DNA of 64,000 nt, from positions 61,219 through 125,218 of the forward strand of contig CAZGIK010000010.1 of NCBI GenBank assembly GCA_964525755.1. The letters are read 5' to 3'. Made by a program: the position numbers and the translations under genes. The DNA is from UBA6176 sp964525755. GTDB lineage: Bacteria > Verrucomicrobiota > Verrucomicrobiia > Limisphaerales > UBA9464. Positions 15,255 through 24,219 of the stretch are shown one piece after another (position 1 is the first letter of the stretch; each line of letters starts with the position of its first letter). The notes beneath the pieces were generated by a model. It made no database searches, was not told the DNA's origin, and saw nothing but the letters and a program-made list of their open reading frames with translations.

Positions 15255-17122
15255 GGCGTTTCCCCCCGCGGTTCCTCCACCGTCAGCGTGCCCGGTGGGA
15301 CGTCCTTGAGGAGGGTGGTGCGACCGGAGGGCCATCGGATCTCGATCTCGGTGGCGGCCGGCGCCGTGCCGAGGCCCAGGGTGACGGGGAGTTCGCTGGC
15401 GCTGAGGTAGCTCCGGGTGGTGGTGACGTGCCACCACTGGTCGGCGTCGGCCACGCGGGCCCGGACCCAGGCGCCCTGGGCGTCGCGGTTGGAGACGGTC
15501 CCGGCCAGCCGGAGCCGCACCGCGCAACGGTCCCCCGGACGGTCGTTCCGCCAGAGCCGGGGCTGTCCCCCGAGGCTGGTTGCCACCACGTCGAGGTCCC
15601 CGTCGCCATCGACATCGGCAAACGCGCTGCCCCGGCCCACCAACGGCCGGAACAGGTCGGACCCGGCCTCGGTGGGGGTCACCGGAAGGAAGCCCGCGGC
15701 CCCCCCGTTCCAGAACAGCTGGGGCGACTGCTCGTAGCGCTGCCCGTGCTGGATCTTGCTGATCTCCTCCTCGAGGTGTCCGTTGACCGTGAGCAGGTCG
15801 GGGCGTCCGTCGAGGTCGTAGTCGAAGAAGAAGACGCCGAACTTGAGCGGGTCGCGGCTCGGGCCGCCGATGCTCCAGGCGAGGGCCTCGTCGGAGAACA
15901 GGGGGAGATCCGGGCTGGATGCGGCCTGCTCGACGTAGAGCGCGGTCATCTCGTTGGCGAAGTTGCCGATGGCGAAGGCGAGGCGGCCCCCGGGTTCGAG
16001 CCGGGCGGTGTCGATGCCCATGGCGCCGCGGGTGTTCCCGTAGGAGTCGAAGGCGATCCCGGTCTCCGCCCCGATCTCGCGGAAGGTGCCGTCGCGCCGG
16101 TTCAGGAAGACGAAGTTCTGGACCGTGTCGTTGGCCGCGACCAGGTCGGGCCATCCGTCGCCGTTCAGGTCCACGGCCGATGTCCCGAGGGTCTTGGCGG
16201 CGGGGCGTCCGGTGGCCGGGTTGCGGACCTGCACCCCGGCCGCCTCCGAGATGTCCGTGAAGCGGCCCCCGCCCTCGTTCCGGTACAGCCGGGGAAACGC
16301 TCCCTCGAAGTTCATCGGCGGCCCGTAGGCGCGGGTCTCGCCGTCGATCTTGTAGCCGACCTCGGCATCGATCTCCCGCGACCACCGGACGTAGCTCGCC
16401 ACGAACAGGTCCAGGTCGCCGTCGCGGTCGAAATCAAACCAAGTGGCGGCCGAGGTCCAGTCCGCCGGGTCGCCGCCCACCCCGGCATCCGCCGTGACAT
16501 CGGCGAACCGCAGGCCCCCGAGGTTGCGATGCAGCCGGGCGCCGCCCACGCCGGTGAGCAGCAGGTCGGGCAGGCCGTCGTTGTCGTAGTCCCCCACCGC
16601 CACCCCCATCCCGTAGAACCGGCCGTCGAGACCCGATGCCGCCGAGACGTCGGTGAAGCGGATCCGTCCGTTCGCCGAGTCGTTGCGGAACAACCCGTGT
16701 CCGGGGTGGTGCCCGCCGGACGGCGTGTCCCACGGCCACGCGGTGCCGTTGACGAACAGCAGGTCCGGGTCGCCGTCGGCGTCGAGGTCCACGAACGCCA
16801 CCCCGCCGCCCATGGTCTCGGGCAGGAGCTTCTCCCCGGTGGCACCGGTCTGGTGCCGGAAGTCGATCCCGGAGTCCGCGGTCACGTCGGTGAAGGGGAC
16901 GGTCGGGACGTGCACCTCGGCCGACACGGTGGCGGCCTGCGGGGCGGCGAGGGCAGTCACTCGGGTCTCGGACTTCGGTGCGTCCGGCCGCAGCAGCCAC
17001 CAGGCGACGGCCACCGCGGTGCCGAGGGTGAGGACGGCGAAGGCGGAGCGGCGCAGGGCGGTGCCGATGACGGCGTCGTCGGCCGATGCCAGTTCCTCGG
17101 GGCCGTTGGGATTCTCGTTCAC
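15251..17122 (-). CDS. CRTAC1-like FG-GAP/VCBS propeller with C-terminal ASPIC/UnbV domain
   Basis: A 623-aa anchored extracytoplasmic protein. One N-terminal membrane segment (SAFAVLTLGTAVAVAWWLL) is followed by repeated FG-GAP calcium-binding blades: VAFVDLDADGDPDLLFVNG, VAVGDYDNDGLPDLLLTG, WFDFDRDGDLDLFVASYV, AVDLNGDGWPDLVAAND, FFDYDLDGRPDLLTVNGH and FADVDGDGDLDVVATS. The C-terminus ends in an ASPIC/UnbV domain with the typical IEIRWPSGRTTLLKDVPPGTLTVEE. The GTG at 17122 is my choice; a TTG at 17176 adds 18 residues. It sits between the cytochrome gene (85 bases) and the TPR lipoprotein (overlap), suggesting a shared periplasmic complex. Biochemical role of this family in bacteria is not established. 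Confidence 0.9.
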   Translation of the reverse strand: MNENPNGPEELASADDAVIGTALRRSAFAVLTLGTAVAVAWWLLRPDAPKSETRVTALAAPQAATVSAEVHVPTVPFTDVTADSGIDFRHQTGATGEKLLPETMGGGVAFVDLDADGDPDLLFVNGTAWPWDTPSGGHHPGHGLFRNDSANGRIRFTDVSAASGLDGRFYGMGVAVGDYDNDGLPDLLLTGVGGARLHRNLGGLRFADVTADAGVGGDPADWTSAATWFDFDRDGDLDLFVASYVRWSREIDAEVGYKIDGETRAYGPPMNFEGAFPRLYRNEGGGRFTDISEAAGVQVRNPATGRPAAKTLGTSAVDLNGDGWPDLVAANDTVQNFVFLNRRDGTFREIGAETGIAFDSYGNTRGAMGIDTARLEPGGRLAFAIGNFANEMTALYVEQAASSPDLPLFSDEALAWSIGGPSRDPLKFGVFFFDYDLDGRPDLLTVNGHLEEEISKIQHGQRYEQSPQLFWNGGAAGFLPVTPTEAGSDLFRPLVGRGSAFADVDGDGDLDVVATSLGGQPRLWRNDRPGDRCAVRLRLAGTVSNRDAQGAWVRARVADADQWWHVTTTRSYLSASELPVTLGLGTAPAATEIEIRWPSGRTTLLKDVPPGTLTVEEPRGETP

Positions 17123-17207
17123 GGGGCGGGGGACGTTGGGTGGGGCAAGGCTCTGTGGAAGCGGCTCACGGGGCAAGGAGGCATCCGGTTCACCGGCGGA
17201 TCGGCCC

Positions 17208-20108
17208 TCATCGGGCGGCGGCCGTGTCCCCGGGGCGGACGGCGCCGGGGTCGAGTTCGAACGCCCCGGGGCGGTGGAGGTCGTAGATCACGATCGCCTG
17301 GGCCGCGTGGTCGGCCGCCGGGTCACGTCGACGCGCCGCGGCCACGGCCCGGTCCCGGGCGTTGTCATCGGGCCGGTAGCGCTCGTGCAGGCCGCGGTGG
17401 GTGTCGGCCGCCTCGCGTTCCCCCAGCGTGGCGTGGATCAGTCCGAGGTTGTAGTGGGCGGTGACGTTCTCCGGGTCGAGCTCGAGGGTGCGTTGGAACC
17501 GGGCGATCGCCGCCCGGAGGAACGCCTCGCGCCGCGCGGGGTCGGCCCGCTCCATCTTGGCCCGCTCGAACAGCGTCTGTCCCAGTTCGTTGATCACCTC
17601 GTAGTCCCGGCTGAAGTCGTATCCCGCCTCGTCGAGCTGCGGGTAGCGGTCCTCGAGGATGCTGGTGAAGTCGGCGATGGCCCGGTCGAGGTAGCCGTTC
17701 TGCTTGTTCACCAGCCCGTTCAGCCACGCGGTGGTCCAGCGGCGGGCGGGCGGGTTGAAGCGGTTGGTGTCGTTGGCCCGGGTGAGGGCCTCCACCGCGT
17801 CGTTCAGCCGGCCCTCCTTGAAGAACACCCGGGCGAGGTTCAGGGGGCCGTCCGCCCGTCCCAGGGACTCCACCCGGGTGAACGCCTCGGCGGCCTGGAT
17901 CAGCTCGCCCTTCTCGCTGCCCTGGTCCCCCTTCCGGAACAACCCGATGCCGTAGTCGTTCCATCGCTGCCACTCGGGGAAGGCCGGTGCATCGGCCGCG
18001 GTCGCGGCGCCGGCGCCCGTCTCGAATGTCAGCCGGTCGACCGCGAGCGTGGTGACCGGCAGGTCGTTGGTCAGGCGGAACGGTGCGCCGTTGGTGTAGC
18101 CCGGGCTGAAGACGTAGTTGTGGAAGATGGTGTCGAACTTGCGGTACTGGACCTTGGCCTCGACGTGCACCGGGCCCCGGTGGTCCTTCGGGATCTCGAG
18201 GCGGTAGTGCAGCACGGCGGCGGCGCCCGGGGGGATCTGGTTGTTGTAGAGCGGCACGAGGATGTCCTGGGCGTTGCGGCGGTCGATGCGGTTCCCGTCG
18301 CGGTCGAGCATGTAGACGTTCAGGAAATGCGACCAGGGATCGACCTCCCGATGCGGTCCGAGGCCGCCGCTGCGTCCGATCACCCGCCCGTTGGCGTCGG
18401 TCACCGTGACGTCCGCCCAGAGCTCGTTGGAATCGACCGTCCCCTGGGTCAGGAGGTGCCCCAGGGTGAGGGTGCGGACCACCGTCTCCAGCAGGTAGGT
18501 GCGCCCCGGCTCGAGCCGCGGGACCGTCGGTCGCAACGGCGCCAGCAAGGGGGCGTCGATCGTCCCGCCCGGGCGCACGCCGAACAGGTCGACGCGCACG
18601 CAGTTGGTGAGGAACTCCTGGTGGATGCGGACGATCTCCGGCTGGTTGCGGACGTGGGCGAGGGCGGTGTTGGCCGACGGGAACAGGTGGTCGTGGACGG
18701 CGAGGAAGTCGTTGGTGCCGTGCCGGCGGGCGGCGAAGTCGGTCGAGGGGACCAGCTTCATGTGGCAGCCGTTGCAGTTCTCCTGGGCCTTGGGCGGGTA
18801 GTAGAACGCCTTGGCGTTCACCCCGGCCACGCCCGAAAGCAGGTAGTTGTCGTAGTGGTTCTGTCCGCGGAGGAACTCCTTGTAGTGGTTCACCGCGTAG
18901 GGGATGCCGACCTTGTGGCAGGTGGAGCAGAACTCGGCGGTCTTGTGGAACGGCTTGAGGAACGTCTGCTTGTGGAACGCGGGCTTGCCCTTCACCAGCT
19001 GCTTGTTGACGAAGTACGCGAGGGAGTTGGTGGGGGTGAAGGCGAAGGGGTAGTGGACCGGTTCCTCGATGGTGTAGTTCCCGTTGCCCACCGGCCCCTT
19101 GTGGGCGCCCTCGAGGGAGGTGATGGAATGGCAGACGGTGCAGGTGATCCCCGCCGAGGCGGTCGGGTGCCGGTCCATGTCGAACTCCGGATCGTCGAAC
19201 GCCCCGCTGAAGAACGGCACCGGGTCGTGGCAGCCGGCGCACCAGCGGGAGGCCTGGACGTTCCCGTCGCGTGCCATCACCACCTCGCGGGTCTGGGCCA
19301 CGGAGAACCGGTAGAAGGGGTTGTTGAACGAGCTGAACCGGTGGGCCGAGTGCACCCAGGAGTCGTACACGTCGCGGTGGCACTCCATGCAGTACTCGTT
19401 GTTCATCAGCGCCTCGGCCCGGATCAGGTTGCCGTCGGCCGTCCGCGACGCGCTGGGGAAGAAATACTTCTCGCCGCCCTCGGGCGCCCGGGCCGACCAG
19501 ACCCGCGGGTCGTGCCGGTGGAGCAGCATCATGGCGGCCACCACCGCCGCCACGCCGACCGCCCACGAGAGCCCCACCCGCCACCGGATGCGCGGTCCGG
19601 CCAGCCGGTGGAGGATGTAGAGCCAGACGCAGGCCAGCGGCGCGATCACATGGGCCCAGTACGCGGCCGACCGCCCCGCCGGGCTTCGCACCTGCAGGAA
19701 CTCGAGTCCGTCGAACCGGACCAGCACGATCCCCGAGACGAGGACCACCAGGCTGGCGCCGAACAGGAAATAGCCCACCCAGACGGCGCGGCGGTTCGGA
19801 CGCGACCAGGTGTTGCGGATGTGGACGATGTTGAACGCCAGGAACGGGACGATGAACACCAGGCCGACCACCAGGTGGGCGAGGAACTGGAGCTGGTAGA
19901 AGTAGTTCTGGTAGCTGACCCCGCGGTCGCGCTCGAGCCACTCGAGGGCGGTCACAGCCAGCAGGTAGGCCGAGTTGGCGCCCAGCAGCGCGAGCAGACC
20001 CCAGACGATGTTGAGGACGATCCGCAACCGCGGGCCGACCGCCCGGACATAGCGGCGCCGCGGGGGCGAGTCCGGCGCGGACTCGGGGCGTGTCGGCGGG
20101 GTGGACAT
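17208..20108 (-). CDS. membrane cytochrome b-like domain fused to a five-CxxCH domain and C-terminal TPRs
   Basis: A 966-aa three-part protein. Residues 28-200 form about five membrane helices with histidines at 78, 96, 153 and 167, an arrangement that could bind two b hemes. Residues about 239-445 hold five c-heme motifs in order: CMECH, CAGCH, CTVCH, CSTCH, CNGCH, with many extra histidines as possible distal ligands. A beta-rich region follows, with LEPGRTYLLETVVRTLTLGHLL and YRLEIPKDHRGPVHVEAKVQYR. The last 250 residues are TPR-like (ARFQRTLELDPENVTAHYNLGLIHATLGERE). The five CxxCH sites need periplasmic heme attachment, so the C-terminal part is extracytoplasmic. A quinol-linked electron-transfer role is inference. 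Operon with comB upstream and the CRTAC1-like gene downstream. Confidence 0.88.
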   Translation of the reverse strand: MSTPPTRPESAPDSPPRRRYVRAVGPRLRIVLNIVWGLLALLGANSAYLLAVTALEWLERDRGVSYQNYFYQLQFLAHLVVGLVFIVPFLAFNIVHIRNTWSRPNRRAVWVGYFLFGASLVVLVSGIVLVRFDGLEFLQVRSPAGRSAAYWAHVIAPLACVWLYILHRLAGPRIRWRVGLSWAVGVAAVVAAMMLLHRHDPRVWSARAPEGGEKYFFPSASRTADGNLIRAEALMNNEYCMECHRDVYDSWVHSAHRFSSFNNPFYRFSVAQTREVVMARDGNVQASRWCAGCHDPVPFFSGAFDDPEFDMDRHPTASAGITCTVCHSITSLEGAHKGPVGNGNYTIEEPVHYPFAFTPTNSLAYFVNKQLVKGKPAFHKQTFLKPFHKTAEFCSTCHKVGIPYAVNHYKEFLRGQNHYDNYLLSGVAGVNAKAFYYPPKAQENCNGCHMKLVPSTDFAARRHGTNDFLAVHDHLFPSANTALAHVRNQPEIVRIHQEFLTNCVRVDLFGVRPGGTIDAPLLAPLRPTVPRLEPGRTYLLETVVRTLTLGHLLTQGTVDSNELWADVTVTDANGRVIGRSGGLGPHREVDPWSHFLNVYMLDRDGNRIDRRNAQDILVPLYNNQIPPGAAAVLHYRLEIPKDHRGPVHVEAKVQYRKFDTIFHNYVFSPGYTNGAPFRLTNDLPVTTLAVDRLTFETGAGAATAADAPAFPEWQRWNDYGIGLFRKGDQGSEKGELIQAAEAFTRVESLGRADGPLNLARVFFKEGRLNDAVEALTRANDTNRFNPPARRWTTAWLNGLVNKQNGYLDRAIADFTSILEDRYPQLDEAGYDFSRDYEVINELGQTLFERAKMERADPARREAFLRAAIARFQRTLELDPENVTAHYNLGLIHATLGEREAADTHRGLHERYRPDDNARDRAVAAARRRDPAADHAAQAIVIYDLHRPGAFELDPGAVRPGDTAAAR

Positions 20109-20170
20109 GGGTTTCCGGTATGCCGTTGCTGTGCGCCCGGGCAAAGGAAGCGGGGGCGAGCTGCCGTCGG

Positions 20171-20959
20171 TCAGGGGTGAACCGCAGGTGACGGCTCCCG
20201 ATCCACCCGCCGGATCACCCCGTCGACCCCGACCCGGGCCAGCACCGGGATCGCATCCTCGGCGGCGCACAGCGCGACGTCGGCGGCCAGGTCGGGCATC
20301 CGCAGGAGGCGACGCCCGTTGCGGCTGTGGCGGGCCATGGCGGCGGCCCGGTCGGGTCCGGCATCGGCATGGATCCGCAGGGCCACGCGGGCGGAGTCGA
20401 GGAGGGTGGCCGGGTCGAGGATGGGCTCCAGTCGGGCGAGGAGCGCCCCGGCGCCGAGGATGTCCTCGTAGGCCGCATCCTCGTAGGTGCCGCTGCACAC
20501 CAGCAGCAGCTCGGCGGGCCGCGTCCGCGCAATCCACGCAGCCAGGCGGCCCGCGTTCACCAGCCCGCCGGGGAGGATGTCCGCCGCGCCGTCGCAGGCC
20601 CGCAGGGCCCGGGTGCCGTTGGTGGTGGTGGCCACGACCATCCGGCCACCGATCCGTTCCGACGTGAACTCGCGCGGCGAGTTCCCCAGGTCGAAGTCCA
20701 CGCCGCCCGAGCGGTCGGCCCGGATGCGGACGCCGTCGCGTTCCCCGGCAAGGAGGGCGCCCGGGTGCCGCCCGCGGGCGGCGAGGGCCTCCGGGATGTC
20801 GGCGGCGGGAAGCACGCCGTCGGCCCCGGCATCGAGCGCCGCCAGGATCGTGGTGGTGGCCCGGAGGACGTCGAACACCACACAGGCCGTCCGCGAAAGA
20901 TCCCTCCCGGCAAGGGCTCCGAAATCGGCGGGGGTGAACAGCACCTGGACTGTCTGCAT
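20171..20959 (-). CDS. comB: ComB-family 2-phosphosulfolactate phosphatase
   Basis: The family hydrolyses 2-phosphosulfolactate to sulfolactate, a step in coenzyme M synthesis in methanogens; in bacteria the substrate is often unknown. The 262-aa protein has CVVFDVLRATTTILAALDAGADGVLP, GERDGVRIRADRSGGVDFDLGNSPREF and VVATTTNGTRALRACDGAADILPGGLVNA, the three conserved Asp/Asn-rich blocks of the family. No comA or other coenzyme M or sulfonate genes occur in the window. I chose the ATG at 20959; an upstream start at 20977 adds six residues. Located 62 bases upstream of the cytochrome gene on the same strand. Confidence 0.9.
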   Translation of the reverse strand: MQTVQVLFTPADFGALAGRDLSRTACVVFDVLRATTTILAALDAGADGVLPAADIPEALAARGRHPGALLAGERDGVRIRADRSGGVDFDLGNSPREFTSERIGGRMVVATTTNGTRALRACDGAADILPGGLVNAGRLAAWIARTRPAELLLVCSGTYEDAAYEDILGAGALLARLEPILDPATLLDSARVALRIHADAGPDRAAAMARHSRNGRRLLRMPDLAADVALCAAEDAIPVLARVGVDGVIRRVDREPSPAVHP

Positions 20960-21067
20960 CGGACCGGAGTCCAGCACCGGGACCGATGCATGGAAAGTCC
21001 GCGACGATCTCCTGCTGGCGGCCGTTTCGATGCCCGGCGGGCACGAGGCGGCAGGGGGGCGGGGGGA

Positions 21068-21985
21068 TCAGTCGGGCCGCGTGCGCCGGTAGTGGAACAG
21101 GTACTGCTGCGCGTAGCCCGCGTGCGGGCCGAAGTGCGTCTCGGAAAACCGGAGGATTCGCCGCGGGGTGAGCCGTCGGGCCCGGGGAAAGTACAGCTCG
21201 CGCAGCGCGCGCCGCACCCAGACATCCACCGGGAACGCGGCGGGGAATCCGAGTCCGAACAGCAACACGCAGTCGGCGATCTTCCGTCCCACGCCCGGCA
21301 GGGCCTCCAGGGCGGCCCGGGCCTCGGGGAGGGGACGTCGGGCGAGTGCGTCGAGGTCGAGATGCCCCGCGGCCACGCGTTCCGCGGCCGCCCGGAGGTA
21401 GGGGGCGCGGAAGCCCAGCTTGCAGGCGCGAAGGTCCCCCTCCGAAACCCCCGCCAGCACCTCCGCCCGGGGCAGGGCATGCCAGACCGAACCGTCCGCC
21501 GCGCGGACCGGTTTGCCCCAGCGCGCCGCCAGGAGCCGGAGGATCTGCCGGATCTGGACGATCTGCTTGGTGGACGAGCAGATGAACCCGGCCAGGCATT
21601 CCCACGGATCCTGCCGCACCAGGCGCAGTCCCCGGCAGGCCGCCACCGCCTCGCGGAGCGGTGGATCGTCGGGAAAGGTCGACAGGATCGCGGCGAGGTC
21701 CTCGTCGGTCCGCAGGTAGCGGGTGAGCCATTCCCAGTCGCCGTCGGATCCGGGAGCCCGGCCGCAATCCCCGAGGGCGGTGGCCCGGATGCCGCCCGGC
21801 ACCGGCTCGAGCCGGACCCACCGGCCCGACACCACCCCCTCCCATCCGCCCCCACGACGGTCCCATCGGAAGTCCTGCCCGCATTCCAGCGTGGCGGCCA
21901 GGTCGTAGTCGGCGACCGGGAACCTGTGAATCACCGGGGCCAGTCCGGAGTCAGCGGAGGCCGCGGCAGGCGAGGATCTCGACAT
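21068..21985 (-). CDS. 8-oxoguanine DNA glycosylase (OGG1-like, HhH-GPD)
   Basis: Excises 8-oxoguanine and nicks the strand (base-excision repair). The 305-aa protein has an OGG_N-like first domain (LECGQDFRWDRRGGGWEGVVSGRWVRLE), then HhH-GPD: DPWECLAGFICSSTKQIVQIRQIL with the N-x-N-like substrate helix, and the helix-hairpin-helix LPGVGRKIADCVLLFGLGFPAAFPVDVWVRR containing the catalytic lysine and the aspartate 19 residues later, as in human OGG1 K249/D268. The ATG at 21985 overlaps the upstream gene by 35 bases; a GTG at 21934 would remove the overlap and still keep the domain. Confidence 0.9.
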   Translation of the reverse strand: MSRSSPAAASADSGLAPVIHRFPVADYDLAATLECGQDFRWDRRGGGWEGVVSGRWVRLEPVPGGIRATALGDCGRAPGSDGDWEWLTRYLRTDEDLAAILSTFPDDPPLREAVAACRGLRLVRQDPWECLAGFICSSTKQIVQIRQILRLLAARWGKPVRAADGSVWHALPRAEVLAGVSEGDLRACKLGFRAPYLRAAAERVAAGHLDLDALARRPLPEARAALEALPGVGRKIADCVLLFGLGFPAAFPVDVWVRRALRELYFPRARRLTPRRILRFSETHFGPHAGYAQQYLFHYRRTRPD

Positions 21986-24140
21986 GGTGGAAGACGCGGC
22001 CGCGGTACTCGACCGGGAACACCCCGAGCGACGCCACCTGTTCGAAGTCGGCGGTGAGTTCCGTCGGCACGGGGGGGATGTATCCGCGCCGGATCTCGCG
22101 GATGAACAGGGCGTTCTCCCCGTGGCGGCCGGCGTAGCCGGGCCAGAACCAGAACTGGTTCCGGGGGACGTCGCTCCGGAGGGTGTAGACCAGCGGGTTG
22201 TCCGGCACGCCGGCGCGGGCCTCGGGCAGGTAGAAGCTGAGCAGGCCGCCGCGGCCGTAGTGGTCGGCGATGAGGAACACCGGCCGCCCCTCGGCGAGGA
22301 GGCGGCGACGCTCGGCGTCGACCACTGCCGCCATCTCGCGGTGGCCGCGGACGCGGCGGAGGGGATCGATGGCGGCCGGCAGGGGGTGTCCGGCGGTGAT
22401 CTTGGAGACGAGGTTGGTGTCGTGCAGCAGGATCACCAGCGGCAGGCCGAGGGCGAGGCCGGCGATGAACCAGTTGCGCACCGCCCGGCGGCCCGCCTTC
22501 CAGGCCTCGTGGGCGTGGAGGGCGGCGAGGAGGAAGGCCGGCAGGATGGCGACGGCGATCCAGTTCGGCTGCACCCGGGCGCGGAGGGTGTAGGCGAGGT
22601 AGAAGAGGAACACCGGGACGCCCTGGCAGAAGAGGAACCGCTTCAGCGCCGCGCGACCCCATGGATCGGCCGCCCGGACCGCCGGTCCGCCGGGATCCGT
22701 TCGCCAGAAGCTGACCGCCGCCCAGACGGCCATTCCGAAGAAGACGGGGTTCAGCAGGGCGGGTTCGGCCACGACGAAGTCCCAGAAGTACCGGAGGGTC
22801 CACCGCCACGGCTGCCCCATGCCGCCGCGTTCCTGCAGGTGGGTCACCGTGATCCAGTCGTGCCGGGCGTTCCACCACAGCACCGGCACAGTGGCGAGGA
22901 GGTTGATCCCGAGGGCCAGCCACGGGCCGGGCCGACGCAACTGGCGCCGTGCCGGCGCCCAGAGGAGGAAGAACAATCCGAAGCACACCCACTGGAAAGG
23001 CGACAGGTACTTGCTCAGGAACGACCCGGCGAACCCGACCCCGACCCCGAGCCACCAGCGGGTGGAGTCCTGCGAGATCGCACGCCAACCGGCCAGCATC
23101 GAGACCGTCCAGAAGAACACCGCGAGGGGGTCGACGGTCATCAGGACCGATCCGACCGCGAGGAGGGGCGTGGCGGCGAGGGCCGTCAGGAACCAGAACG
23201 CGGTGCAGCCGCCGGTCCGTCGGCCGAGCCACGGCAGGAGCATCCAGCCGAGGGCCGCGCCGAGCAGCGGCGCGAGGAGGCGCACCCCGAGTTCCGTGTC
23301 GCCCGCCAGGTGGATGCCCACCCACTGGGCGTAGGCGATCATCGGCGGCTTGCTGTAGTAGCTGAGGTCCGGGTGCCGGGCCCACAGCCATTGGTACGCC
23401 TCGTCCTCGCTCAGCTCGATCTTGTCGGCCGCCAGATAGGCCCATCGGGCGAGCAGCAGGGCGACGATCAGGGTTCGGCCGAGCCGGTACCACTGCCGGT
23501 CGGCCAGGGCGGGATCGGCCGGCTGGCCGGCATCGGGCAGCCGGCGCTCGGGCTCACGGAGGGACGGCACGTGACGCCACCACAGCGGGAACCATCGGGG
23601 CCCGGCCCATTCCCAGGCCCGGTCCGCCAGCCGCGGGAGGAGCCACCCGTAGCCGGTGCCCAGGAGCCATCCGGCGAGGACGTCCGACGGGTAGTGGACC
23701 CCGACGTACATGCGGGAGATTCCGACGCCGGCGGCGAGGGAGGCGACGTACGGGGCCTTCCGGCGGTACATCAGGGCGGTGACCATGGCCGCCGCGGCCC
23801 ACAGGGCGGAATGCCCGCTGGGCATGGCGAAGCTGCGGCCCTTTCCCGTGAGGACGCGGGTCTCGGGATGGTCGACGAACGGCCGGGGGCGTCCGAAGGC
23901 GCGCTTGAGGGTGGAGGTGATCCCCAGTTCGCCGGTCAGGATGGTGAACAGCAGCAGGAAGACGAAGACCCGGCCGCGTCGGCCCCCCTTCCAGACCAGC
24001 GCCGCGAGCCCGAGGAACAGCAGGGGGACGAAGTAGATGTTGCCGCTGAGGAACGGCATCAGGACATCGAACACCGGGTTCACCAGCGTCTGGTTGAACC
24101 AGCGGAACACCGCGAGGTCGGTTTCCGGGATCGATGTCAT
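21951..24140 (-). CDS. PAP2 phosphatase fused to a GT39/ArnT-like glycosyltransferase
   Basis: A 729-aa integral membrane fusion. Residues about 1-190 are a PAP2 lipid phosphatase with the full three-motif signature: KRAFGRPRP (K-x6-RP), AMPSGHS (PSGH), and SRMYVGVHYPSD (SR-x5-H-x3-D). Residues about 225-729 are a GT-C fold: LSEDEAYQWLWARHPDLSYYSKPPMIAY carries the acidic catalytic loop and the lipid-facing Y-Y-S-K-P-P segment of ArnT/GT39 enzymes, followed by about nine membrane helices and a soluble tail. Logical role: transfer a sugar from a polyprenyl-phosphate donor and dephosphorylate a polyprenyl/lipid phosphate. Substrates unknown. The start ATG at 24140 was chosen over one four codons upstream. 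Confidence 0.9.
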   Translation of the reverse strand: MTSIPETDLAVFRWFNQTLVNPVFDVLMPFLSGNIYFVPLLFLGLAALVWKGGRRGRVFVFLLLFTILTGELGITSTLKRAFGRPRPFVDHPETRVLTGKGRSFAMPSGHSALWAAAAMVTALMYRRKAPYVASLAAGVGISRMYVGVHYPSDVLAGWLLGTGYGWLLPRLADRAWEWAGPRWFPLWWRHVPSLREPERRLPDAGQPADPALADRQWYRLGRTLIVALLLARWAYLAADKIELSEDEAYQWLWARHPDLSYYSKPPMIAYAQWVGIHLAGDTELGVRLLAPLLGAALGWMLLPWLGRRTGGCTAFWFLTALAATPLLAVGSVLMTVDPLAVFFWTVSMLAGWRAISQDSTRWWLGVGVGFAGSFLSKYLSPFQWVCFGLFFLLWAPARRQLRRPGPWLALGINLLATVPVLWWNARHDWITVTHLQERGGMGQPWRWTLRYFWDFVVAEPALLNPVFFGMAVWAAVSFWRTDPGGPAVRAADPWGRAALKRFLFCQGVPVFLFYLAYTLRARVQPNWIAVAILPAFLLAALHAHEAWKAGRRAVRNWFIAGLALGLPLVILLHDTNLVSKITAGHPLPAAIDPLRRVRGHREMAAVVDAERRRLLAEGRPVFLIADHYGRGGLLSFYLPEARAGVPDNPLVYTLRSDVPRNQFWFWPGYAGRHGENALFIREIRRGYIPPVPTELTADFEQVASLGVFPVEYRGRVFHHVEILACRGLR

Positions 24141-24219
24141 GTGCGGGGCCACCCTTGCAGGCCCGGGGGGATGGCCACAACGCGGCAGTCGGCCGGGGCG
24201 CCGGGGTGCGCGGTGCGGG

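Noticed and set aside
16653..20180. A 1175-codon plus-strand frame opposite the cytochrome and CRTAC1-like genes
   Set aside because: Val/Gly/Glu-rich translation without any recognisable domain; the minus strand has five CxxCH motifs and FG-GAP repeats.
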